From Diprion similis (Eukaryota > Arthropoda > Insecta > Hymenoptera > Diprionidae): DNA of 64,000 bases. Every line of letters starts with the position of its first letter. Within the stretch, counting starts at the first letter, position 1. Position numbers and translations under genes: made by a program. The notes beneath the pieces are model-generated. The model was not told the DNA's origin. It did not search any database and worked only from the letters and a program-made list of their open reading frames with translations. The stretch is from positions 18,746,001 to 18,810,000 of the forward strand of contig NC_060110.1 of assembly GCF_021155765.1 (NCBI RefSeq), given 5' to 3'. Shown here one piece after another: positions 13,101-23,698 of this stretch.

Positions 13101-13692
13101 TTTTGTAGACTGAATAGAACTTCACAGATCACCTGAAAGAAAATTTTACAAGCAGTTATCTCCAGAGTGGATGAAAATAGGTTTGCAAAAGTGACGATGC
13201 AACAGATGTTCGGCAAAAATTACATTTAAATCGTTGTATATCCTACTTTATGTTTTTCAAAAATTTTCCCATTGAAGATTCATTTCGATCACACAGTCGG
13301 GATATCGTTTCATTTATGTTCACTATTATTGACGCAAAAAACATTGTTATAGATTTCTTACTTGTCCTAACATGAGATTCAGACAATCCCTTTGGCTGAT
13401 TTATTCTTAAAATTATCTTCGAGGAACGAGAAAATTTGTAGGTTTTATTGGCCGTTTCTAATGCCCGACGTGCAAGATTGCTTTCAGCTCGCAGTTAAGC
13501 CAAATGAAAAGTTAGCGGGTGGTTCGAGTATATACTTACTACAGATCCAACAGCTGAGTATTCAGCGTTGTCCGGGAACAGGTACAAGTCGAAACTGGCC
13601 CAAACACCTCGCCAGACAAATACGACCAGCGTCCCTACAATTCCGACACTGAAAGCGCAGTCCAAGATGTAGAGGGACCAATCTCTTGTGTT
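10143..13692 (-). CDS. fusl: Fuseless, shared C-terminal half (two exons, transmembrane segments 5-8)
   Basis: Fuseless is an insect multi-pass membrane protein needed for presynaptic calcium-channel organisation at the fly neuromuscular junction. Two minus-strand exons, 13692-13540 (51 codons) and 10493-10143 (117 codons), are phase 0 at all borders. Exon one reads WSLYILDCAFSVGIVG, then a WRGVW motif and DLYLFPDN; exon two has four hydrophobic blocks' worth of sequence ending in NVWRGVWNVLDLWFLPED, a last membrane segment (ITHLGCFVFLVLLNC) and FPCHYLRLFFK. These form segments 5-8 of the predicted eight. The half repeats the architecture of the N-terminal half: an LD.xFS helix, WRGxW, D-x-Y/L-x-x-P, then a second NVWRGxW. 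Only one copy of these exons exists in the window, although two N-terminal modules lie upstream. The family name rests on recalled motif similarity. Confidence 0.75.
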
Positions 13693-16600
13693 CTGCAACA
13701 TCCAAAATTTATCTCTCCAATTGGGTACCTATATCTTACAATGACTCAGGATTCGTTAAATTTTTAATGAATGTTAGAAAGTTGTGGGTACAAACAAATA
13801 ATGATGGCTTTTTACTTGTGTTCTATGTGAGTAACATTATCAGCTACATAAACTTACAAGAGAACTTTTTGTAAATCTATGGACGTGACTGACTGATTCG
13901 AAAATTGAATCGTTTATTACGGACCCAATTATACTGATCACAATTTCAAAGTAATTTTTTTCAGTAAATACCGCTTATTATACTCTTCAAACTCCGGTTC
14001 AAATTTTGTGTTAAAACTGTTTCAGCAGCAATGAATGTCGCAGGGATTATAAGCAAAGAACCCAGTATAAATAAGTAAAGAAAATTGGAGCCTAAAATTT
14101 AAATCACGATTCAACGGCAACAACGTAAACTGTACAAGAAACATCGAACTATAATCTCAAAATGACGGCCAATTAAAATCAGAACCGTTTTTCAGAGTCG
14201 ATCCCATGGATCATAAGCCGCAATATAAGAAATTGAGAAGTAACTGCATGATATTTGTTTTGCCGGATCACCGTCCCCGCTGCAAATACCGTAATCTGTC
14301 CGATGAACGAAGATCTGTAGTGTAACACAAAAGAAGCACATGGTGCAGCCAATTATTTATCTCCATTCGTTATCGGTCACGGCAGCGAAAAATCGCGACG
14401 ACCTCACGTCAGTGGAAAACGGCGGTACCTGATCCGACTTCGCGGCACGTAAATACGTGGAATTACTTATTGTTAGAGCCGGTCAGACGGACTTGCGATG
14501 CAACACGTGGCTGCGACGTCACCTCGATTGGCTGCCGCGGCGCAAGTGATTAGCCCCAGTTAAGAACCAGGCCGCGTTCTGCCCACTGGCCAAGCTTTTT
14601 CGCATTTCCACGTTGCCCAGGTCACTTTCCGATTTTGTAGTAATCATCGAGAAAGACTTAATTGTGTCTTTACACTTTTCCGAACACGTTTGATTGAAGT
14701 CGGCGGATAAGTTTGTAGAAATTTGTATTAATCTCCTTGTGAGACTAAAAATTGGAAACAGATCTGTAATTATGTATACTATGCAAAGATCTGACTGGGA
14801 TTGATTATCCAATGATACTGGAGCGATAATTTCGGACAAGTTCAATCCAATCCTCAGAGCAGTCAATGAACGCATGGCGTGTAATAACCAGCTGCACACG
14901 AGCTTTTACGCAGGGAAAAACAAACGCATTCAGCTCGCGTCGCCTCCGATCGAACGTTGGCTATCGAGTTCGCAGATATGTGTATAGAAAAGGGCGTACA
15001 AGAGTGTGACAGACAACCGGGGGACATAGCCGGAAACTGTGTATGTATAATATCATGTGCAGCATCGCGCGCTTCGACATGTGCGAAAGCACAGACGTCG
15101 ATATCTGCGTTGGCGTCGCTGCTAATCTTACCATTTTAAATCGTTCGTGTCAAAAACTGTTCGAATAGCATAAGCGAAGTTGGAAAGCTTCGCGCCGATT
15201 TTACGGATTGCAATCCAGTGCGCACGATACGTAAATCGAGGATTTACTTTGAAAAAAATAGAGAAGAAAATTTGCCGCCGACTTCAACGTGCAGAGTATA
15301 ATGTTTACTTCTCTTCTTTGGGAATTTCCATCGCACTTGCAGCGAAGTTTCGACACGTTTGTATACCGGACGACATTTAAGTTAGCCGCAGCTTATTTCT
15401 GCTGTAGATAGTACAGGTGTTGACTCTTGATAATCCAAAAACGGTATGAAAAGCTTTTTATCTTGAATCCGAAAGTGTCGGGTATGGAAATTTCTTTTGA
15501 TTTGACGTGAATTTACCCTTGAGTGAACTTTAGTTGAAAAGAACAATGTATTACGTGTAAACTTTGAAGAATGCAAAATAGACAAGATTTCATTACGTTT
15601 GAATTATTCGGTAGTTACCAGAAGGTACCCGAACGCACGAATAAGGGTTCAAGATTTCTGTCAAACTCATTTTAGTATATGATTCATCGGTAGTCGATGA
15701 TACTGTCTTATACTATACGTTATAAAAATGACCAAATTACCATTCTTTACTAAAATTTCTTGGAAGTTCGTCGCGTTGATGTTACTTCAATCGTTAGGGT
15801 CCGCCACACATGAGGAGAGAAGTTTCTATCGTTTAATTACTAGGAGGCAAAGTTCATAAAAAATGTTCACCCAAAGTTCTTCCGACCTATCTCAAGAAAT
15901 TTTGAAGCGCTTCCAGTTGAAGAACTCAGTCAAGAATATAGATTTATCGAAACTTCCTGTATTCGCGCAATAGAGACTTCTTCTTCCAGGTGAGCCCCCT
16001 AACGTCCAAGGATACAGAATCTCACGGCAAGCATACAATTCTGCTAAAAATGGATATTCGAACTGCCATGAATATTTGACGATCAGTAAAATGAACTTCG
16101 GCAAGTCTGAACGTTCTTGATTTAGATTTTCTGTTGGTCCAAAAACAGAGAATAACAAAAACGTGACCTGCAAGAGCCTGTGTTTTTCCGACACACGATT
16201 GGTAAGTTAGATTTTTTAAGCCTGCGGTGCGTGTGTAAAGTGCCCTATTTCTGAACGGTGCGGAAAAAAGACGCTAGCGCATGCGCTCAGCTGAAATTTT
16301 CAATTTTACACACTAGGGCTTTTTTGCGCACCTACAGTGACGTCATAAGGCTGAATTCAATCCGAAATTTGCGCGATTAGGTTGGGTTTCATAAAACAGG
16401 GCCTATGCCTTGATCTACTTCTTTAAAATGACTATATTACATATAATCTTTGCTTCTCAAACCAAACTCTCGCCACAGGTATTGAAAAAACTAGCGTGTG
16501 TCACACGTGCGAATGGGCGATATCTGACTCGTGTGTTTACAACTTTCGCCTTGGCTGATGCTGCGTTCATACGAATACGAGTGTGCGAAGTTAACAACAC

Positions 16601-16906
16601 GAGCCGAATGGCGGCTCACGCTGCAAACTTCACTCTCGTCTAAAATCGCCTACATTCCGCACTAGCAACACAATATACTATTTCCTAACTCTTCAAAGTT
16701 CACATAACGTAACGCTGGTCCTTTTAATTCTCAAAGAGACAACTTTCACGTTCGATATCCGCATGAATTTCGAGCCTAATAACGCTTCGCATAAATTATC
16801 TTCGATATTCCGTTATTTCCCCCAAGAGATTGACACTTTCGTTCAACTCTGACATGCTTATAAGCTCCGATACACCTACCAGACGCGGTGGAATCGAGTG
16901 ACTTAC
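13693..16906. other. Intron of fuseless between module A and the shared exons
   Basis: No further WRGxW-coding exon was found on the minus strand here. The segment contains GC-richer patches at about 14.3-14.9 kb and 16.2-16.4 kb. Open stretches at 14519-14899 and 15892-16194 on the minus strand resemble nothing known and are treated as chance. Confidence 0.45.
16277..16345. promoter_or_regulatory. NRF1-type palindrome plus full CRE, promoter-like patch
   Basis: A GCGCATGCGC core within a 12-bp palindrome (16276-16287) is a perfect NRF1/Erect-wing-type site. About 50 bp on, 16338-16345 is the full cAMP-response palindrome TGACGTCA. The local CpG content is far above the surrounding sequence. 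This combination is typical of housekeeping or neuronal promoters. No coding exon starting here was recognised; it could drive a fuseless transcript or an unrecognised RNA. Confidence 0.4.
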
Positions 16907-17497
16907 TTCGACGCGAAACATGGTGGGTACGTCGAAGTACCCTGGACAAGAGTCAACGGAGATGGTGAAGGGCGGTGCAGCGATGTTCCTGATGACGCGC
17001 AAGAGGGCGAGAGCGATCAGGGCTATCCCCGTGGTGGCGAGGACGGTGCTCGGCATGAGGCCGGTCGTTGCATCGAGAGCCTGCCACGCACCTCGCCACA
17101 CATTCACGCAGCAGAAGCCGAACACAGCCGTGTAGAGCCGGGAGCCGATGTAGTAGGAGAGGCGGTGTTTGTCCGGGTGAAAAAACTCGTCGAGGCAATT
17201 CTGCGACACGCTGAATATGAAGAGGCCGGAAAATCCGATGACGATCGAGGCTATGCAGCTGAGGATCTCGTCCTCCGGGTATATGTAGAAGTCACTCAGG
17301 CCCCAGGTCCCTCGCCAGTAACCGACGACCATCGGCGCCGCGACGCATCCCGAAAATACTGTATCCAATACCGCCAAAATCGTATAGTGGACGCTTCTCG
17401 ACGAAGGGTTGTCCAACGCTCCTGTCACGCTCGCACCCCGAAGCTCGACCATTGTCCAATCTTGTCTCGCACCGGACCTGCTTTCACTGGTCATCAT
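16907..17497 (-). CDS. fusl: Fuseless, N-terminal half, module A (single exon, transmembrane segments 1-4)
   Basis: One minus-strand exon of 197 codons starts at 17497 (a second ATG follows directly) and ends at a consensus GTAAGT donor at 16906, in phase 0. Residues 40-62 form segment 1, followed by WRGTWGLSDFYIYPED at 61-76, segment 2 at about 79-97, an amphipathic loop, segment 3 with VNVWRGAWQALD at 131-142, and segment 4 at about 150-169. After that comes a polar stretch ending PTMFRVE. Joined in phase to the 51- and 117-codon shared exons it gives 365 residues plus a tail, with eight predicted membrane segments and four WRGxW motifs, which matches what is known of Fuseless. The exon carries its own start codon, so it needs an internal promoter, placed upstream at about 17.5-18.7 kb by inference. 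Confidence 0.75.
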
Positions 17498-18976
17498 GCA
17501 TTGTTCCCAGGATTTCGGAGTTCACTTGTAATCCAATCAAGCCGCGAGGCTTCTTCTTTCTCCCTGGGTTTTTTCTTGATCGTTTTAGAAGATGAAAAGT
17601 TTTATGTGCCAGACTGTGAGACAGCTTCTGTACCGACGAGGCTGATTTCCTCGAATTTATGAAGAAGACTGTTGCAGTTATCCTCTGGGGAGGGGGTAGG
17701 AGAATTTGCTCTTTCTTCGCGGATGCACTTGGAGAGACATTTGCAGTCTTGATGTTAATTATTAGTCTTATATCCCCGACGCTGTTCTCTGTTGCATCCC
17801 GTTTCTTCAACTTTCATCCACGATCAAGATCCAAGGCGTTTTGATATCGGTAAAGTCTCTGACTTGAAGCGAAATCTGTTTCAGCGGTTCAACTATGACT
17901 CACAGATGCAATTGCGATTTTATGCAAGTACGAAAAACGTTCCGTACCTACAATAGACTCGTTCTCTGTTTTCCTCCGCTGCAATCTTATCTCTAATAAT
18001 TTATAACCATCGCACGTTTCTCCCTGTCTCACCGTTTGGTGAAATTTCTACGATCCAATTCGTCGTTAACCATGTTGAAAAGTCGTTTTATTTGGTTCTT
18101 CACGAACTCTGAGGACCTGAATTTTTCACAGGTTTGCGCTTCGAAACCTGGTCAAGTCCTACGCGATTGTGTACAATTCACGAGCTTGTCTTGTTTTTGC
18201 TGCAGCGGAAAAATTACAAGGCTTTAACTTTGTCGCTTCTTTGTAAGGAACGGTTCCCCGCTACCTCCGAGCCGTTGGAACGAACTCTTTGCGAAAATCT
18301 AACAACTCTGAGCGAGTGTAGCGGTTTCGCGAATTTCAAACGGCTCTGAGTTTGCTCGGACTGACAGGTCAGAGCCGGATACCGGGTGGGTACTGGCCAG
18401 CTCTAGCCACCGCTATCTTTTATCAACTGTTGGGCACAACTAACACCACCGCATTATCACATCGTACATAAAGTACTCTGGACCCCTCCTTCTCCCCAGC
18501 CTCTCACGTGTAATGATCATCCCAGCTCTACGGCGTGTCTCCATTGTGGCACACATCGACAACCTCCTGCACACATTTGATGTGCACGTATCGTAAGTAC
18601 GATGTGCCTACGACATGCGGACGGTGATGCTGCATGTGTGCATCATATCCACGACCACGGACCTCCTACGCTCGCCTAGCATCGCGGATGCGATTTTATC
18701 CGTTTCGTCAAGCCGAAGAAGTGCGCAGCCGGATCGCGGCCCGAATCCAGAAATTATCAATCCGTAGGAAATACGTCGGTAAATTCTTTTCCTTCATTTC
18801 GTCAGGGTTGACGTTATCACCGTGTACGTAGGGGGGAGAAACGAGGTCTGAGGTAAATAGAAAGAGGGACTTTCGCCTGATTATAATAAGTGTCGGTGTA
18901 AACCATCAAGTAAATTGCCCAATATAGTCGTAAAATTTGGTTTCACCTACGCCAGCGATGTAATTTTATGTTAGAT

Positions 18977-19637
18977 ACATATCGGGCATTCCACCCCGAA
19001 CCCCGTTTTTTCATTTTTAAGTATGGTGTAGGGTGTGCATAAAAAACATCTTTCACCGAGTTGTAGATTTTTTGTATCACGGATCTGATTTTTACCACTC
19101 TCGAAAATACGAACACCCAATTTTCGAGTGGATAGCCCCAATCGATGGGCTTCAAGTTTTTCTAATGAATTCTTTATTGAGAAATGAAAATTTTGAGATC
19201 AAGATGGAAGTGGCCAAGCTTCTGGTTTAGAAGCTATAGGCAAAGCAGGTGATTAAAAAATAAGAAAAATCGAATTAAATATGAATTTGTATTTTTTAAA
19301 TTTATATTCAATACGATTTTTCTCTCTTTTGAATTACTTGTTTTACCTGTAGCTTCTAAAGTAAAGGCTTGCCCACTTCCATCTTGGTGTCAAAATTTTC
19401 ACTTTTTAACAAAGAATTCACGAAAAATATTTTGAAGCGAACGAATCAGGGCTATTTATTTGAAAATTGGGTTTTCGTATTTTTGGCAGCAGTAAAAATC
19501 AAACTCGTGATCCAAAACATGTACAACTCAGTGAAAAATATTTACTTTATGCACTCTTCGTCATACTTAAGAATGAGACAAATCACTGATGTCGAGGATC
19601 AGACGTAGATTGGTTTGGACTGGAATGCCTCATATGC
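18977..19637. repeat. Large imperfect inverted repeat (foldback element), about 660 bp
   Basis: The two halves are reverse complements with mismatches and small gaps, centred near 19.29 kb. The left arm's ATCGGGCATTCCA near 18981 matches the right arm's TGGAATGCCTCATAT near 19621. Inside, CTTCCATCTTGGTGTC near 19377 on the right answers GATCAAGATGGAAGTGG near 19197 on the left. Both arms, read from outside in, translate to similar peptides containing NWVFVF and YNSVK without stops. The layout suits an old non-autonomous foldback or MITE element inside the fuseless gene; no target-site duplication was seen with certainty. Confidence 0.7.
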
Positions 19638-20376
19638 ATTTTTCATAAACACACCCATGCAGTTACAATAATCATTCGTCATGGAATTCTATGCAATGGA
19701 ACCTCATTTATTTGTTAATGATAATATCGAAAAAATTAGTCGATGAGGAAGAAAGATGTTTTCCCGTGAAGGCAACGTCACAGCGACAAACAGCGTATAA
19801 ACAACCCCTCGCAGGATGAAATCGGTGTGTTGAAGTAGTACGATTAGCTGCAGCTTGTGGGTGTTATAAAATTTGCGAAAAGCATATGAAAAAAAAATGT
19901 TGTCACCGAGCGGCCTGCAATTGCCAATAGCTACCTTGAGCCATGATTTTTCTGAGTGACGTTTCCTGTCAGCAAATCCAGCGCTTTGTTGTGGAACCAT
20001 CGACGCTAATAAACATCTTTTTGTGCCCCAATCAAGCTTCGGTTTCAATAATCTTCTCACCTTGGCTCGACACGTTTATCTCAAGCGCGCATTTATCAAG
20101 CTTAAAAAGCCCCGTCGATGAAACAATCAACTCTTATAGAGAGGCTAAAAAAACCGTGGAATTATTCAGAGTTAAAAAGACCCCAGAATCATCAAAAAAT
20201 TATTTCTGGCTTTATTTCAGTCACCTTCCTGAATAACAAAAGGACTGATTATAACAACTGATTTCTGCTTGCCTATAAAACAAGAATTACACACAGAAAA
20301 GAATTTGGTTTCTGGTGAACAGTAGAAACACCTTCTGAAAAAATTAGACGACCGTTGACTGCAAAGCTCCACTTAC

Positions 20377-23300
20377 CACGTTGAATCTCGTGGGGAACTT
20401 GAACGTGTATTCACGATTATCGATTCCCACCGTGAAAGGCGAACTCAAGAGACCTCGGATGCAACGCAGCAGCATCAAGACAACCAAGCAGATGCCAGTG
20501 GCGCAATTCGTGATCCTGAATCAATATGAAAATACGATTTAAATAACCCGAAGAAAGTAGATTATGCATTTATATTTTGTTTGGCAGTTTGTAGCATGGT
20601 CTTCAGTAGAAATGCAATCCATCAATTCTAATTCCCGTCTCCTTTTCTCGTGTCATTTGCCTGTCAGACGTAGTTTAACGCCACTTAATATAACGTGTCG
20701 CGTGACATAATTGATTTCCCACGAGAAGTCCACACTATCCCACTTAAAGTACGTTCGTAAGAGGACGAAAGATGATGCTCGAGTTTTCAGAAAAAAGATC
20801 AATGAAACGATTTTTTTCTTATCCCTAAAGCACATCGTACATCGAAATATCGCTAGGGATTAAATTCTCGAACAAATTGCATTGAAATAATCGCGTTCAT
20901 TCAGCAAATGCTAATTGTAATTAATAACCCTGTAATTAGGTAATTGAAAATTCGATGAATTCAGCACACCGTTGAAAGTAAAATCTAAGAAGAGAAGTAA
21001 CCGATCAGTAAATCATGATCAAGAAACATTAGGGACGCGAAATTAGGCCTCAAGAGAATTACGATCGTATAAATCATTGGCGGTGAAAGATTTTACCCAG
21101 AGGATCGAGTGGGATTTTATTTCTCACTAAATCTTTCCCTTTTGCTAGATCAACAAATCCAATTATAATATAATAAAAATGAAATTTATCAATGCAAAAG
21201 CAGCTTACCACTCGTAGACAGTAAAGTCAATGAAAACAGTCCATGCCCCTCGCCATTGCATGATGCAACCTGTGGTGAAAATGCACGTATATACCATTCG
21301 CAGAATGCGATATCCCAATCGAGTGAAAACATTTTTCACGGGTATTTCCTTCGCGAAGGTATCGTCTAAGCGGTACTTGAAAACCGAGAGAATTGTCTGG
21401 ATCATCGAACCCACGAAAATACTGCCCCACGCTGGAAACCTGCGAGAAGATCGTACCTTTCATACCAACACATCATAGACCTGGTGAATTTTGGCAATCA
21501 ACTGACAGAATTGACCGATATCTGATAATAGAAAGATTTAGAATATTTTCAATCTCAATTCCTGAATCAGAGTTTGAATTTAATGCATTTTGAATTCTCG
21601 ACCAAAAACCGTTCGCAATCCATCGAGATGTTTGCACAGCTAATGTTAATTACTCAAAAGTTATAAACACATCTCATAAATACATCAAGAATTCTTTGCA
21701 GTTCACCTATACCGAGTCGTACTCACTTTAACGAGCTTTCGCTGCTCGCTTTCCTGCAATCAGCGATCGCATCACAAATCAACCCACCCGTCTGTGCGCG
21801 ATTGAATAATAGTCGACATTATCAACATTCGATTGCAAGTGGTATTGGCCTTGAAGAAATCCGTGTTATAAGTAATTCATTTTCTCCCGTTCCACATTCG
21901 AGCATCGGATATTTCTTTACAACTTATCGACTGTGTATTCTTAATCTTCAAAACTGCATGCGAATTGGATCAGATCATACTTTCTTAGTAAGATTGAATA
22001 GGCGAACAAAAAAAATTAATAACATATTACAAATGTATTTCAAACATTTAATTTTATCATTGAATCCTCTTCAACTGTTTGATCTTAGCAAATTCCTATT
22101 GCCACGGTAAACTGAGAAATGTTTACAAATATAATTGAGAAAACTCGACATCGTTTACTTTGTAAGAAGTAATATTAAGTGTAACAAATTTTGAGTGTGA
22201 AAAGCGAAATGTACAGAATTTTTGCTCAAGTTTATTGTTAATTACTATTCTTCGGCTCATTGTCCAGCTGCATAAAAATGCAGCAATGATTAACTCTTTC
22301 AAAATTAATACTCAGTCAGAAATCACTTGGACGTAGAAATTTCATAGACCGTACAAGTATAACTCACGTTTTAAAATACAAGTCCATCAAGGTCCAGTAG
22401 CCCCTCCAGTGACCAATTACCATCGGAGCAATGATAACAGTGGCCAAGAAATTGTCAGCGAATGACAAAACGCAATCGTCTTCAAAGTCTGACTCTATAG
22501 GCTTCACCTCATGTTTATTATTGATGCTTGTTTCCGTGCTCGACACATCGTCACCTGGCGTTTTCGCTTTTTCATTCTGTAACTTGAAAATGCCATTGAA
22601 CGTCGCCTCGTTATAACTGCCAGCCAAAAACGGTAGATTTTTTAGGAACCCAAAATTTCCAATTTTTATGGTTGTTATGGTTGTACTGAATTTATTTATT
22701 TATTGCACGAAACCTTCAGTATTATTCTACACATATCATGAAGTAAGCTGATTGCTTTGCCGTGCTGAACTTACCTGCGGATAACTCGTTTTCTGGGCTA
22801 AGATAATTCTTGAGATTCCGTTTGAAAATTTCACCGCTGAACCTTCGGCGTTTTTGTAAATACTTTTATCCCCGCGTTTTCGTTCAGGTTTATCTGCGGA
22901 TTTTGATGCTTTCGTGCTGATTTTTTCATCGGTGACAAAACCGCCATTACAGCAGCAAAACTTTGTGTCCAACTTATCCGCTCCCAAGTCGTCGAGAGGT
23001 GAACCGTCGTTTGATGGACGCAGTCTGCAGCTTTCCACAAGAATTGAAGTTCGATACTTTTGAACATGATTTCGATGTCCCTCGTGATTGGGACTCGATA
23101 GGTGCGCTACGACAAACTTTCTTACGTCAGAACTGTTCTTCTTCTCGGTATGAAGGTGGTGTGTATCGTTGGAGATAACGTCTTTCTCCTCGTCAGTCGC
23201 ATTTGTAATTCTCGAAGCTCCGTTCGACGGTTTCGCTTTCTCACCCTCGACGTTACTCCGCGTTGAGTTTTTTCCGCAATATTCTTTGTCGGCGGTTTCA

Positions 23301-23698
23301 TCTGCTTCGGGTATTGAAATTTGGCTCTTTTTGTTGTCAGAAGCACCCGCGACATTATTTTTGCAAGGAACGGGTGCTGGACCATCGGAAAACGGATGAT
23401 CCAAGCCTTTCACGAATATCAAAACTCGATGTTTGCTGTCGAGATTCGGACGTTCGTCATGTTTGGCAGTCAATCGGTGAATTACAACGTTTCTAGTCAG
23501 GTCTAAACCGTTTTTTTCGTCATCATGAAGACCGCCGTTTTGTACTTCGTTGGTTCCACGCTCTTCAACAATTTCGCAATTCTGATGCATGTTGAAATGA
23601 ATCCACTGGACCAACCGAAGACTGTCAATTAATAGTCTGACAACAGATCTGCAGGATTTCACGTTAACTGCACTCTGGTCAGAGACAATAAAGTACAC
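20377..23698 (-). CDS. fusl: Fuseless, N-terminal half, module B (four exons) with long hydrophilic N-terminus
   Basis: Minus-strand exons 23698-22775, 22576-22368, 21439-21209 and 20515-20377 join in phases 0, 2 and 2 and end in phase 0 at GTAAGT. The first exon gives 308 residues of charged, Ser/Lys/Asn-rich, probably disordered cytoplasmic sequence. The other three parallel module A: VIIAPMVIGHWRGYWTLMDL, then a second MQWRGAW, then LLRCIRGLLSSPFTVGID and FPTRFNV at the same place as PTMFRVE in module A. The Y-P-E-D element after the first WRG motif is missing, replaced by FKTFPAW. The only downstream exons that can complete the protein are the shared ones at 13540-13692 and 10143-10493, also phase 0. 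Module B would therefore splice over module A, giving about 670 residues plus tail. The start codon and the exon 1 to 2 acceptor are the least certain parts. Confidence 0.65.

Noticed and set aside
14519..14899. 126-codon minus-strand frame in the fuseless intron
   Set aside because: No motif, no phase-compatible splice sites with fuseless exons, and no family resemblance.
16898..17662. 254-codon plus-strand frame opposite fuseless module A
   Set aside because: It is the antisense shadow of a real exon; the minus frame has membrane segments and WRGxW motifs.
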